This document shows, piece by piece, positions 25,191-34,271 of a DNA stretch of 64,000 nucleotides (positions are counted from its first letter, which is position 1; each line of letters starts with the position of its first letter). The translations under genes were made by a program, and so were the position numbers. This DNA comes from a bacterium. GTDB lineage: Bacteria > Myxococcota_A > Bradymonadia > UBA7976 > UBA1532. The stretch covers positions 62,001-126,000 of the forward strand of contig JAUHYW010000008.1 in NCBI GenBank assembly GCA_030426085.1, read 5' to 3'. Below the pieces are notes generated by a model. It had not been told where the DNA came from, ran no database searches, and saw nothing but the letters and a program-made list of their open reading frames with translations.

Positions 25191-27283
25191 TGCGCGCGCC
25201 GTCCGGGCTGTCCGTGGCCTTCCCCCTGGCCTTCACCCTGGCCCTCGCCTTCACCCTGTCCCCCGGCCCGGCCGGCGCCGAGTCGACCGAGCCGTCGACC
25301 CGCTTCGCCCTGGTCATCGGGGCCAACGACGGCGGCGCCGATCGGGTCCGCCTGCGCTACGCCACCGTCGACGCCGAGGGCTTCGCCCAGGTCATGGAGA
25401 CCTACGGCGGCATCGACCCCGGGCAGATGCTGGTGGTGCTCGACCCCGACCGCCCGGCGGTCGACGCCGCCTTCGCCGAGCTGCACGCCCGGGTCGGCGA
25501 GGCGTCCGGCCGCACCGAGCTGGTGGTGTTCTACTCGGGCCACGCCGACGAGAAGGGGCTGCTGCTCGGCGGCGAGCGGCTGGGCTACCCCGAGCTGCGG
25601 GCCCACATCTCGGCGGTGCCGGCCGACGTGCGCATCGCCATCGTCGACGCCTGCGCTTCGGGGGCCCTCATCCGCTCCAAGGGCGGCACCCGCCGGCCGC
25701 CGTTCCTCGTCGACCGGGCCTCGCGGGTCACCGGCCACGCCTACCTCGCCTCGGCCTCGGCCGACGAGGCGGCCCAGGAGTCCGATCGGCTCCAGGCGTC
25801 GTTCTTCTCCCACGCGCTGCTCACCGGCCTGCGGGGCGCGGCGGACGTGACCGCCGACGGGGTCGTGACGTTGCAGGAGGCCTATCAGTTCGCCTTCCAG
25901 GAGACGCTGGCCCGCACCGAGGGCACCCGCCTCGGGGCTCAGCACGCCAGCTTCGACATGCAGCTCGTCGGCAGCGGCGACGTGGTGCTCACCGATCTGC
26001 GCCAGACCGGGGCCGGGCTGCTGCTGACCGATGATCTGGCGGGGCGGGTCTTCGTGCGCGACGCCGACGGGCGGCTCATCGCCGAGCTGCAGAAGCCCGC
26101 CGGTCAGCCGGTGCGGCTGGGGCTGGCCCCGGGCAGCTACCGCATGCGCCTCGAGACCACCGACGGCCGCAGCATGGTCGGCGCGGTGGCCCTGATGGAC
26201 GGCTCGACCACCCGGGTCGACGGGCAGGGGCTGACGGTGAGCGCGCTGGAGGAGACCGTGGCCCGGGGCGGCCCCGGCGATACCCGGCCGCCCTCGCGCT
26301 TCGAGCGGGTGGTGGCGGCGCTGCTCGATGAAGACGCCGCTCCCCGCGCGCGCGGTATGGGGGCCTCGATCCTGCCCGGGCTGGCCACGGACGGCGGCGG
26401 GGCCGACCGCAGCGTCTCGCTGAACCTGCTCGGCGGGCACAGCCGCAGCGTGAAGGGCGTCGAGCTGGGCGTGGGGGTCAACATCGTCGACGAGGACGTG
26501 TCGTCGGTGCAGGCCGGGGCTGTGGGCAACGTGGTCGGGGGCGACGTGAAGGGGGTCCAGCTCGGGGGGGTGTTCGACACGGTCGGCGGCGCGGTCGAGG
26601 GCGTGCAGCTCAGCGGCGCGGTGGGCGTGGCCGGCGCGGTGAAGGGTGTGCAGCTCGCCGGCGCGGTGGCGGTTGCGGGCGACGTCGACGGCTGGCAGCA
26701 GGCGAGCCTGCTCACCGTGGCCGACGACGTGCGCGGGGCGCAGCTCGGGGTGGTCAACGTCGCCGATCACGTCAAGGGGGTGCAGTTCGGGCTGATCAAC
26801 ATCGCCGACGAGGTCGACGGGGTCTCGATCGCGCTCATCCCGTGGATCCGCGACGGCCGGCGCCACGTCGAGCTGTACGCCACCGAGCTGGCGCTGATGA
26901 ACCTGGGCGGGCGGCTGGGCGGCGGCGGGTTCCACACGCTGCTGTCGGGCGGCTATCAGCCGAGCACCGACCGCTTCGTGGGCACCGCCGGCTTCGGAGC
27001 CGAGTTCGTCGGCGCGCTGTGGTCGATGGACCTCGATCTGCTGGCGACCGCGGTGGTCACCGACCAGCAGTGGACGACCAAGCCGGACTACATCGCCTCG
27101 GCCCGGGCGCTGCTCGGGGCGCAGCTCGCCGAGCACTTCGGCGTCTTCGGCGGGGTGAGCTGGAACGTCGCGGCCAACCCCCAGCCCTTCGACCCCGGCT
27201 TCGACCCGATGGTGAAGATCCGGGTCGACCACACGCTGAGCCTCGACATGTGGCCCGGCTTCGTGGCCGGGGTGCGCTTCTGA
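25187..27283 (+). CDS. Secreted caspase-family (C14) protein with surface-type repeats and barrel-like end
   Basis: 698 residues; GAGGAGGAG precedes two successive ATG codons. A signal peptide ends near SPGPAGA. The caspase-like domain covers about 35-270 with the catalytic His119 in VVFYSGHAD and Cys156 in IVDACASGAL, both intact. After an Ig-like or PEGA-like segment (about 280-350), residues about 420-560 carry short repeats such as VKGVQLGGVFDTVGGAV, VKGVQLAGAVAVAG and VRGAQLGVVNVADHV, like those of LA_2272-type surface proteins. The C-terminal ~140 residues alternate as in outer-membrane strands and end in Phe. Encoded with an ECF sigma and its putative anti-sigma, so probably an envelope-stress output. 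Whether the protease acts on the anti-sigma factor is an open possibility. Confidence 0.88.
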   Translation: MMRAPSGLSVAFPLAFTLALAFTLSPGPAGAESTEPSTRFALVIGANDGGADRVRLRYATVDAEGFAQVMETYGGIDPGQMLVVLDPDRPAVDAAFAELHARVGEASGRTELVVFYSGHADEKGLLLGGERLGYPELRAHISAVPADVRIAIVDACASGALIRSKGGTRRPPFLVDRASRVTGHAYLASASADEAAQESDRLQASFFSHALLTGLRGAADVTADGVVTLQEAYQFAFQETLARTEGTRLGAQHASFDMQLVGSGDVVLTDLRQTGAGLLLTDDLAGRVFVRDADGRLIAELQKPAGQPVRLGLAPGSYRMRLETTDGRSMVGAVALMDGSTTRVDGQGLTVSALEETVARGGPGDTRPPSRFERVVAALLDEDAAPRARGMGASILPGLATDGGGADRSVSLNLLGGHSRSVKGVELGVGVNIVDEDVSSVQAGAVGNVVGGDVKGVQLGGVFDTVGGAVEGVQLSGAVGVAGAVKGVQLAGAVAVAGDVDGWQQASLLTVADDVRGAQLGVVNVADHVKGVQFGLINIADEVDGVSIALIPWIRDGRRHVELYATELALMNLGGRLGGGGFHTLLSGGYQPSTDRFVGTAGFGAEFVGALWSMDLDLLATAVVTDQQWTTKPDYIASARALLGAQLAEHFGVFGGVSWNVAANPQPFDPGFDPMVKIRVDHTLSLDMWPGFVAGVRF

Positions 27284-27307
27284 CCGGCGCCCCGGATCCG
27301 GGCCGGC

Positions 27308-28303
27308 TCACTGTGCCTCGGCCGGCAGCACCCGCCCCCCGATGAACGTCAGGCACTCCGGGTCATCGGCGCAGGCCGTCGCGTCGATCAGGCACGGCTC
27401 GATCTCGGCGCAGTCCGCCCGCTCGAAGCAGGCGGACAGCGCCGTCTCGTGCACCGCGCCCAGGCAGCTCCACTCGGCGATGGGCAGCGAGACGTCCCAG
27501 TCGGTGCCGCAGCGGGCGGCGGCGCTCTCCGAGCCCAGCACCAGCGGCCGGCTGAGGTCGCAGGCCAGCTCGGCGAGGCAATCGACGCTGTTGGCCGTCG
27601 GGCGGCACTGCCCGTCGAGCGCGCACGCCTCGAAGCTGCGGCGGTGCGCGTCGGCGAGGTGCAGCGCCGCCCGCTCGCAGGTGCGCCAGCAGTCGCCGTA
27701 GCGGTCGCCGTTCACCCTGCACTGCCACAGCTCGGCGTCGCACACCCGGTGGCAGTCGACGGTCAGCGCGGTGGACAGCAGCGTGCCGCACATCGGGTCG
27801 CCGAGGCACACTGCGTTGTCCAGGCAGGCCGCCAGATCGACGCACTGCGCGCCCCACAGGCAGTCCTGCACCGCCGCGCTGCGGTCGGGCTTCAGGCAGC
27901 TCCAGCGCGACGCCTCGTGATACGGGTTGGCCCGGCAGTGCGCTTCGTCCAGAAAGCCCCGCCCGTCGCTGCCGCAGCGGGCCACCACGTCGCAGTGGGC
28001 CCCGATCATCACCGGATCGGCGCAGTCGAGGCCGTCGAGGCACGCCCGAGGCTGGCCGACGGCGCACGGGTCGAAGGCCATGCACCCGGCCCAGTCGGTG
28101 GCGTGGTCCGGCAGCAGCCCGTCGGTCAGCGACTGGCAGACCGCTCGGCAGTCGCCGTCGCCGCACACGGCGCACAGCGCGTCGCAGTCGACGGCGGGCG
28201 GGGCCGGGTCGGGCTCGGGCAGCGGGCTCTCGAGCGGCACCCCGTCGCAGGCGAGCAGCGACGCGGCGAACAGGAGCAGCAGCGGGCAGAGCGGGCGGGT
28301 CAT
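27308..28303 (-). CDS. Cys-rich lipoprotein
   Basis: 331 residues from the ATG at 28,303, supported by GAGGAGG 5-6 bp upstream; an earlier ATG at 28,372 lacks that and a signal peptide. Signal TRPLCPLLLLFAASLLAC with lipobox LLAC, then a Pro/Glu linker. The mature part holds more than 30 Cys in a loose repeat of about 35-45 residues (CDALCAVCGDGDCRAVCQ, CVDLAACLDNAVCLGDPMCG, CFERADCAEIEPCLIDATAC). Such proteins are abundant in Myxococcota and have no assigned function. It is convergent with the caspase gene and divergent from the ABC-F gene. Confidence 0.88.
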   Translation of the reverse strand: MTRPLCPLLLLFAASLLACDGVPLESPLPEPDPAPPAVDCDALCAVCGDGDCRAVCQSLTDGLLPDHATDWAGCMAFDPCAVGQPRACLDGLDCADPVMIGAHCDVVARCGSDGRGFLDEAHCRANPYHEASRWSCLKPDRSAAVQDCLWGAQCVDLAACLDNAVCLGDPMCGTLLSTALTVDCHRVCDAELWQCRVNGDRYGDCWRTCERAALHLADAHRRSFEACALDGQCRPTANSVDCLAELACDLSRPLVLGSESAAARCGTDWDVSLPIAEWSCLGAVHETALSACFERADCAEIEPCLIDATACADDPECLTFIGGRVLPAEAQ

Positions 28304-28425
28304 GTCATCCTCCTCGGGCGGTGGGCGCGCGGGCGCGACGGGCCGCCCCCCCACGAGGCGGTTTCCATCCATACGATGATGCTGTAGGCATGCGCTCGAC
28401 GCTTCACTGACAGGGTTGTCTTCGA

Positions 28426-30225
28426 ATGCCGCCGCTGATCTCGTTGCACGACGCCCGCCTCGGATTCGGCGGGCCGCCGCTCTTCTCGGGCATCGACCTG
28501 CACGTCTCGGCCGGCGACCGCATCGCGCTGGTCGGCCGCAACGGATCGGGCAAGTCGACGCTGCTGCGGGTGCTGGCCGGCGAGGTCGCCCTCGACGGCG
28601 GCCGGCGCATCGCCTCGCCCCAGGCCCGGGTGGTCTATCTGCCGCAGGAGCCCGACCTCGGGGCCCACGCCACGACCCGCGACGCGGTGCTCGCCGCCCT
28701 GCCGCCCGAGCTGGCCCACGAGCCGTGGCGGGTGGATGTGGCCCTGGCCGACGTCGACCTGCCCGGCGACCGGGCGGTCGATACGCTGTCGGGCGGCGAG
28801 CTGCGCCGGGCGGCCCTGGCCCGGATGTGGGTCCGCGACCCGGACGTCATCCTGCTCGACGAGCCCACCAACCACCTCGACCTGCCGACCATCGAGTGGC
28901 TCGAAGAGGCCCTGGCGAACCACCGGGCGGGGCTGGTCGTCGTCAGCCACGACCGGGCCTTCCTCGGGCGCCTGACCCAGACGACGCTGTGGCTCGAGCG
29001 GGGGGTGCTGCACCGCACCGAGAAGGGCTTCGCCCACTTCGAAGAGTGGTCGGCCCAGCTCCTCGAAGAAGAGGCCGCCGCCCGCCACAAGCTCGACCGG
29101 CTCATCGCCGAGGAGACCCGCTGGTCGCGGGAGGGCATCAGCGCCCGCCGCACCCGCAACCAGGGCCGCCTGCGCCGGCTGCACGCCCTGCGCGCCGAGC
29201 GGGCCGACCAGCGCAAGCGGGCCGGCAGCGCCCGGCTGATGGCCGAGGCGGGGCAGAGCTCGGGCAAGATCGTCATCGAGGCCACCGGGCTGACCAAGGC
29301 CTTCGGCGAGCGGCCCATCGTGCGCGACCTCGACCTGACCGTGATGCGCGGCGATCGGGTGGGCATCATCGGGCCCAACGGCGCCGGCAAGACGACGCTC
29401 TTGCGGCTGCTCATCGGCGACCTCGAGCCCGACGGGGGCGCGGTGCGCCACGGCACCCGGCTGACGCCGGTCTTCTTCGACCAGCACCGGACCACGCTCG
29501 ACCCCGACCAGACGCTGCGCGACGTGCTGTGCGTGGCGGGCACCGACACGGTGATGGTGCACGGGCAGGGGCGGCACGTCGCCGGCTACCTCCAGGACTT
29601 CCTCTTCGACGGGGGCGACGCCCGGCGCACGGTGGGCGGGCTGTCGGGCGGCGAGCGGGCCCGGCTGCTGCTGGCGCTCGAGCTCAAGCAGCCGGGCAAC
29701 CTGCTCATCCTCGACGAGCCGACCAACGACCTCGACCTCGAGACGCTCGACCTGCTCGAAGACGTGCTCGGCGACTACGACGGCACGCTGCTGCTCGTCA
29801 GCCACGACCGGGACTTCCTCGACCGGCTGGTGACGAGCACCGTCGTCTGCGAGGGCGGCGGCCGGTGGACCGAGTACGCCGGGGGCTACACCGACTACCT
29901 CGCCCAGCGGCCGACGATGGAGATCCGCATGCCGCGGATCCCGGCGGCGCAGGCCCCGCCGAAGAAGCGCAGCCGCCCCAAGACGAAGCTGAGCTGGGCC
30001 GAGCAGAAGGACTACGACGCGCTGCCCGATCGCATGGCGGCGCTCGAGGACGAGATCGCCGGCGTCGAGGCGGCGCTGGCCGATCCCGATCTGTACGCCC
30101 GGGATCGGGAGGCCTTCGAGCGCCACACCGCCCGGCTGGACGCGGCCCGGGTCGAGCTGGAGGCCGCCGAGGAGCGCTGGCTCGAGCTGGAGCTGCTGCG
30201 GGAGGCGCTGGCCGATGGCCGCTGA
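28426..30225 (+). CDS. ABC-F family ATPase (Uup-like)
   Basis: 599 residues with two ABC cassettes and no membrane part. Cassette 1: Walker A GRNGSGKST (37-45), signature LSGGELRRAAL, Walker B VILLDEPTNHLD. The long charged linker (EEEAAARHKLDRLIAEETRW...) is the ribosome-facing P-site tip region of ABC-F proteins. Cassette 2: Walker A GPNGAGKTT (about 316-324), LSGGERARLLL, LLILDEPTNDLD. The C-terminal ~90 residues form a coiled coil as in Uup. ABC-F proteins work on the ribosome to relieve stalling or antibiotic blockage (known); Uup itself also affects DNA junctions. The stop overlaps the decarboxylase gene by 11 bp. The first ATG fits the family start. Confidence 0.93.
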   Translation: MPPLISLHDARLGFGGPPLFSGIDLHVSAGDRIALVGRNGSGKSTLLRVLAGEVALDGGRRIASPQARVVYLPQEPDLGAHATTRDAVLAALPPELAHEPWRVDVALADVDLPGDRAVDTLSGGELRRAALARMWVRDPDVILLDEPTNHLDLPTIEWLEEALANHRAGLVVVSHDRAFLGRLTQTTLWLERGVLHRTEKGFAHFEEWSAQLLEEEAAARHKLDRLIAEETRWSREGISARRTRNQGRLRRLHALRAERADQRKRAGSARLMAEAGQSSGKIVIEATGLTKAFGERPIVRDLDLTVMRGDRVGIIGPNGAGKTTLLRLLIGDLEPDGGAVRHGTRLTPVFFDQHRTTLDPDQTLRDVLCVAGTDTVMVHGQGRHVAGYLQDFLFDGGDARRTVGGLSGGERARLLLALELKQPGNLLILDEPTNDLDLETLDLLEDVLGDYDGTLLLVSHDRDFLDRLVTSTVVCEGGGRWTEYAGGYTDYLAQRPTMEIRMPRIPAAQAPPKKRSRPKTKLSWAEQKDYDALPDRMAALEDEIAGVEAALADPDLYARDREAFERHTARLDAARVELEAAEERWLELELLREALADGR

Positions 30226-31678
30226 GACCCCCGAGGCGCCCGAGTGCCCGCCCGAGAGCCTGCCCGGGGCCCACATGAGCCCCGCCGAGTTCCGGCGCCA
30301 CGGCCACGCCGTCGTCGACTGGATCGCCGACTACCTCGAAGGCATCGAGGCGCGCCCGGTGCTCTCCCGGGCCGAGCCGGGGTCCATCGCGGCGAAGCTG
30401 CCGAAGCACCCGCCGGCCACCGGGGAGCCATTCGAAGCCATCCTGTCGGACATGGACGCCATCGTGATGCCCGGCGTCACCCACTGGCAGCACCCGAGCT
30501 TCTTCGCCTACTTCAACTCGAACGCCTCGGGGCCGTCGATCCTGGGCGAGCTGCTGTCGGCCGGGCTCGGCGTGCAGGGCATGCTGTGGGCCACCAGCCC
30601 GGCGTGCACCGAGGTCGAGACGGTGATGATGGACTGGCTGCTCGAGCTGCTCGGGCTGCCCGACGCCTTCCGCTCGACCGGCGCCGGCGGCGGCGTCATC
30701 CAGGACAGCGCGTCGAGCGCCACGCTGTGCGCCATCCTCGCCGCCCGGGAGCGGGCCACCGGGTGGCGGACCGATCGCGCCGGTGTCGACCGCCGACTGT
30801 GCGTCTACGCTTCGGAGCAGACCCACTCGTCGATCGAGAAGGCGGTGCGCATCGCCGGGCTGGGCCGGGACAACCTGCGGGCGGTGGCCTGCGACGCCCG
30901 GGGCGCGCTCGACCCGGCGGCGCTGACGGCGGCCATCGCCGCCGACCGCGCCGCGGGGCACACCCCGTGCGCGGTGATCGCGACGATCGGCACGACCTCG
31001 TCCCACGCCATCGACCCGGTGCGGGCGATGGGCGCGATCTGCCGGGCGGAGGGCATCTGGCTGCACGTCGACGCGGCCCACGCCGGCCCCGCCGCGGTGT
31101 GCCCCGCGTATCGCTGGATCCACGACGGGGTCGAGCTGGCCGACAGCTACTGCACCAACCCCCACAAGTGGATGTTCACCAACTTCGACTGTGACGCCTT
31201 CTGGGTCCGCGATCGGGCGGCGCTGGTGCGCACCCTCAGCGTGCTGCCGGAGTACCTGCGCAACGCGGCGACCGCCTCGGGGCGGGTCATCGACTATCGC
31301 GACTGGCAGATCCCGCTCGGCCGGCGCTTCCGGGCGCTGAAGCTGTGGTTCGTGATGCGGCACTACGGCGTCGCGGGGCTGCGACGCCACATCGAGGGTC
31401 ACGTCGCCCTGGCGCAGCGGTTCGCGGGGTGGGTCGAGGCCGACCCCGACTTCGAGCTGGCGGTGCCGGCCCCGCTCAACCTGGTGTGCTTCCGCCACAC
31501 CGGCGGGGATGCAATCAACGAAGCCATCATGCAGCGGCTCAATGACTCCGGCGCGCTGTACCTGACCCACACCCGCATCGGCGACCGGTTCACGCTGCGG
31601 CTGTGCGTCGGCGGCACCCACACCGAGGCCCGCCACGTCGAGGACGCCTGGCGCCGCATCCGGGCGGCGGCGGCGTGA
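30215..31678 (+). CDS. PLP-dependent group II decarboxylase (aromatic amino acid decarboxylase-like)
   Basis: 487 residues, typical length. Family features in order: FRRHGHAVVDWIADYL, PGVTHWQHPSFFAYF, substrate-pocket region SPACTEVETVMMDWL, SEQTHSSIEKA, HVDAAHAGPAAVCPAYRW with the cofactor-holding Asp, and the PLP Lys318 in TNPHKWMFTNFDC. It should release CO2 from an aromatic L-amino acid (DOPA, tryptophan, tyrosine or phenylalanine) to give the amine; the exact substrate cannot be told. Cytoplasmic, probably a dimer. The ATG lies 11 bp inside the end of the ABC-F gene, so the two are co-transcribed, though no functional link is obvious. Confidence 0.94.
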   Translation: MAAETPEAPECPPESLPGAHMSPAEFRRHGHAVVDWIADYLEGIEARPVLSRAEPGSIAAKLPKHPPATGEPFEAILSDMDAIVMPGVTHWQHPSFFAYFNSNASGPSILGELLSAGLGVQGMLWATSPACTEVETVMMDWLLELLGLPDAFRSTGAGGGVIQDSASSATLCAILAARERATGWRTDRAGVDRRLCVYASEQTHSSIEKAVRIAGLGRDNLRAVACDARGALDPAALTAAIAADRAAGHTPCAVIATIGTTSSHAIDPVRAMGAICRAEGIWLHVDAAHAGPAAVCPAYRWIHDGVELADSYCTNPHKWMFTNFDCDAFWVRDRAALVRTLSVLPEYLRNAATASGRVIDYRDWQIPLGRRFRALKLWFVMRHYGVAGLRRHIEGHVALAQRFAGWVEADPDFELAVPAPLNLVCFRHTGGDAINEAIMQRLNDSGALYLTHTRIGDRFTLRLCVGGTHTEARHVEDAWRRIRAAAA

Positions 31679-31682
31679 GATG

Positions 31683-31711
31683 TTGGTTTTGCGGGCGTTC
31701 CCTGCTGTAAT
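31683..31711 (+). promoter_or_regulatory. Possible promoter of the small membrane protein gene
   Basis: TTGGTT (31,683-31,688), 17 bases, TGTAAT (31,706-31,711), 30 bp before the ATG at 31,742. Moderate match in a locally AT-richer gap. Confidence 0.4.
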
Positions 31712-31741
31712 CGACCGCGTGCGCGTCGAGAGGGGGTTCGA

Positions 31742-32098
31742 ATGACGCCGAAGCGGATCATCACAGTGGCGCTGATCGGGGTGCTGCTCTTCGTGGGGAT
31801 CAAGTACTCGCTGGCCTACATCAACTGGATGCAGCTCAAGACGATCATGGAGGACGAGGCGCTCGACGCCCGGCGGACCCGGGCCACCGAGAGCGAGATC
31901 GAGGGGCTCATCTTCAACCGGGTCGACTCGGGGTCGGCGTTCCTGCCCGACGAGGTGGAGTTCGAGTTCGAGGGCGTCGGCGACAAGTCCGAGGACCTCG
32001 TGATCTTCGCCACCTACGATCAGCCGGTCGACCTGCTGGTCTACACCCACGTCATGCGCATGCGCATCACCGCGGTGGCCGAGCCGCCGATCGACTGA
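31742..32098 (+). CDS. Small bitopic membrane protein of unknown function
   Basis: 118 residues; GAGAGGGGG lies a few bases before the ATG. The N-terminus has one hydrophobic helix (IITVALIGVLLFVGIKYSLAY), then a charged helical stretch (LKTIMEDEALDARRTRATESEIEGLIF) and a beta-rich end (VEFEFEGVGDKSEDLVIFATYDQPVDLLVYTH). It resembles single-helix DUF4845-like envelope proteins in layout, but I do not claim membership. It stands alone with its own probable promoter. Confidence 0.75.
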   Translation: MTPKRIITVALIGVLLFVGIKYSLAYINWMQLKTIMEDEALDARRTRATESEIEGLIFNRVDSGSAFLPDEVEFEFEGVGDKSEDLVIFATYDQPVDLLVYTHVMRMRITAVAEPPID

Positions 32099-32117
32099 CA
32101 TCGGCCGGCCCCGCCGG

Positions 32118-32146
32118 TTGACCCGCCCTGCCGCGGCGCTCATGCT
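32118..32146 (+). promoter_or_regulatory. Promoter of the GH31 lipoprotein gene
   Basis: TTGACC (32,118-32,123), 17 bases, CATGCT (32,141-32,146), 25 bp before the chosen ATG at 32,172. The TTG of this -35 would also be an in-frame start codon, but its role as promoter makes a coding role unlikely. Confidence 0.5.
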
Positions 32147-32171
32147 CGGGCCACCCGACCCCGGAGGCCCG

Positions 32172-34145
32172 ATGCGCGCTGCCCTCGCCTGCCTTGCCGC
32201 CCTGCTCGCCCCGCCGCTGATCGGATGTGACGACGACCCGCCGGAGGCCGCGCCCGACGCGACGCCCGACGCCGCCGCCCCGGTCGACGCGCAGCCCGAC
32301 GCCCGGCCCGACGGGGCGCCCGACGCCGCGCCCGATGCCCGACTCGACGGGGCGCCAGATGCCCGGCCCGACGCCGCGCCCGGCCCGCCCTGCACCTTCG
32401 AGAGCGACGCCCTCGACCCGCCGCCCGAGCCGCCCCGCCATACGCCCCGGTGGGCCTTCGAGCCGTGGATCTCGAAAGACATCAGCGACCGCGAAGACAC
32501 CCTGGCCTTCGTCGCCGGCTTCCGCGAGCGGGACATCCCGGTGGGCGTGGTCGTGCTCGACAGCCCCTGGGAGACCCACTACAACACCTTCGTGCCCAAC
32601 CCCGATCGCTACGGGGACTTCGAAGATCTGGTCGCCACCCTGCGATCCGACGGGGTGCGCACGGTCTTGTGGATCACCCAGATGATCAACCAGGCCTCGT
32701 TCGACTTCGAAGACGGCGGCGATCGCTACTCGGGCCCCTCCCCCAACCTCGCCGAGGCCCGGGCGTGCGGGTTCCTGGTCGAAGACGGCGCGCTCTTCAC
32801 CTGGTGGAAGGGCCTCGGCGCGGGGGTCGACTTCTTCGACCCGCTGGCCATGGCGTGGTGGCACGCCCAGCAGGACCGGGTGCTCGACGCGGGCATCGCC
32901 GGGTGGAAGCTCGACTTCGGCGAGGCGTATCTCAAGGCCGATCCCATCCACACCGAGGTCGGTCCGTTGTCCCATCAAGACTACTCCGAAGCCTACTACC
33001 GGGACTTCCTGGCCTATGGCGTGCAGCGCAACGGGGTCGACGAGTTCGTCACGATGGTGCGTCCGTATGACATGAGCTACGAGCACGCCGGGCGCTTCTT
33101 CGCCCGCCCGGAGCACGCCCCGGTGGGCTGGGTCGGCGACAACCGCCGCAACTGGGCGGGGCTGGTCGACGCGCTGGACCACCTCTTCCGCTCGGCGGCG
33201 GCGGGCTACGTGGTCATCGGCAGCGACATCGGGGGCTACCTCGACTTCGAGGACGTCGGCGCGATCCCGGGGCCCGCGGTGGCCTTCGATTGGGAGGTCT
33301 TCGCCCGGTGGACCGCCCTGGGCGCGCTGACGCCGTTCATGCAGCTCCACGGGCGGGCCAACCTGACCCCGTGGAGCATGCCCGAGGAGGCCGGCGACAC
33401 GGTGGCGATCTACCGCCGCTGGTCGTGGCTGCATCAGGCGCTGATCCCGTTCTGGTACAGCCTCGCCGAGGGGGCCTACCGCGAGGGGGCCGATCCCATC
33501 ATGCGGCCGGTGGGGGATGGCATCGACGCCTGGGTCGATGACTGGCGCTACATGCTGGGCGAGGCCTTCCTGGTGGCGCCGCTGTTCGCGCCGGGCGGCG
33601 CCCGGGACGTGGCGCTGCCGGCCGACGCCGCGTGGTACGACTGGTGGGATCCGACGGCCGATGCCATCCCGGGGGGGCAGACCGTGCGCGACACCCACGG
33701 GGTCGACGACCCGGGCCGCATCCCGCTGTTCGTGCGAGGCGGCGCGATCGTGCCGCTGGACGTGACCAACGCGGTCAACGGCCTGGGCGCCGAGGCCAGC
33801 GCGGGGCACCTGACGCTGCTGGTGTACCCCGCGGCCGAAGAGAGCAGCTTCACGCTCATCGACGAGGACGACGCGCCGACCCGCATCTCGGCGCTGCGGG
33901 GCGGGGGCGGCGTGGTGCGCGTGGGCCTCGATCGGGCGCTGCGCCCGGTCTTGATGCGTATCCGATGGGACGGCGCGCCGGCCGGGGTCGAGGTGGACGG
34001 CGAAGAGGCGCCGGCCCGGGGTGACTTCGCGGCGCTGGCCACCGCCGAGGGCAGCGGGTGGTGGCGCGAAGAGGCGACCCGATCGCTCTGGGTCCGGGTG
34101 CCGGCGGGCGGCGGCGCGGTGGCGGTGCAGCCACAGCAGCAGTAG
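32172..34145 (+). CDS. Glycoside hydrolase family 31 lipoprotein
   Basis: 657 residues from an ATG preceded by GGAGG with 4-bp spacing. Signal RAALACLAALLAPPLIGC ends in a lipobox, followed by about 55 residues of Asp/Ala/Pro repeats (PDARPDGAPDAAPDARLDG). The GH31 barrel begins near WAFEPWISKD; VVVLDSPWETHYNTF and VRTVLWITQMIN are family strands. The catalytic nucleophile is Asp248 in WKLDFGEAY and the acid/base Asp323 in WVGDNRRNW; both are present. YVVIGSDIGGYLDFE and FMQLHGRANLTPW match substrate-pocket loops. The C-terminal beta domain runs from about 480. GH31 members cleave alpha-glucosides, alpha-xylosides, alpha-galactosides or sulfoquinovosides by retention; specificity is not determined. 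Surface anchoring suggests extracellular glycan use. Confidence 0.92.
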   Translation: MRAALACLAALLAPPLIGCDDDPPEAAPDATPDAAAPVDAQPDARPDGAPDAAPDARLDGAPDARPDAAPGPPCTFESDALDPPPEPPRHTPRWAFEPWISKDISDREDTLAFVAGFRERDIPVGVVVLDSPWETHYNTFVPNPDRYGDFEDLVATLRSDGVRTVLWITQMINQASFDFEDGGDRYSGPSPNLAEARACGFLVEDGALFTWWKGLGAGVDFFDPLAMAWWHAQQDRVLDAGIAGWKLDFGEAYLKADPIHTEVGPLSHQDYSEAYYRDFLAYGVQRNGVDEFVTMVRPYDMSYEHAGRFFARPEHAPVGWVGDNRRNWAGLVDALDHLFRSAAAGYVVIGSDIGGYLDFEDVGAIPGPAVAFDWEVFARWTALGALTPFMQLHGRANLTPWSMPEEAGDTVAIYRRWSWLHQALIPFWYSLAEGAYREGADPIMRPVGDGIDAWVDDWRYMLGEAFLVAPLFAPGGARDVALPADAAWYDWWDPTADAIPGGQTVRDTHGVDDPGRIPLFVRGGAIVPLDVTNAVNGLGAEASAGHLTLLVYPAAEESSFTLIDEDDAPTRISALRGGGGVVRVGLDRALRPVLMRIRWDGAPAGVEVDGEEAPARGDFAALATAEGSGWWREEATRSLWVRVPAGGGAVAVQPQQQ

Positions 34146-34155
34146 GGGCCGACGC

Positions 34156-34213
34156 CACGCCGCCGTGGGGCCAAGCCCACGCCCACCCGTCGCGCGGGTG
34201 TCACCGCGGCGTG
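34156..34213 (+). terminator. Three-stem structured element downstream of the GH31 gene
   Basis: An outer stem CACGCCGC (34,156-34,163) / GCGGCGTG (34,206-34,213) encloses two hairpins: CGTGGG/CCCACG with a 6-base loop (34,164-34,181) and CACCCG/CGGGTG with a 5-base loop (34,184-34,200). The pairing is perfect in all three stems and is followed by TCTCTCC. It begins 10 bp after the stop, so a terminator is most likely; a small structured RNA is the alternative. Confidence 0.45.
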
Positions 34214-34271
34214 TCTCTCCTGGCGCAGTCATTGCAGTCTGCGATGGCGCAGCCTTGAGGGAGGCCCGCTC

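Noticed and set aside
27284-27307. Bidirectional terminator between the caspase and Cys-rich lipoprotein genes
   Set aside because: The CCCGGATCCGGG palindrome has no loop and only 12 bases; too weak to call.
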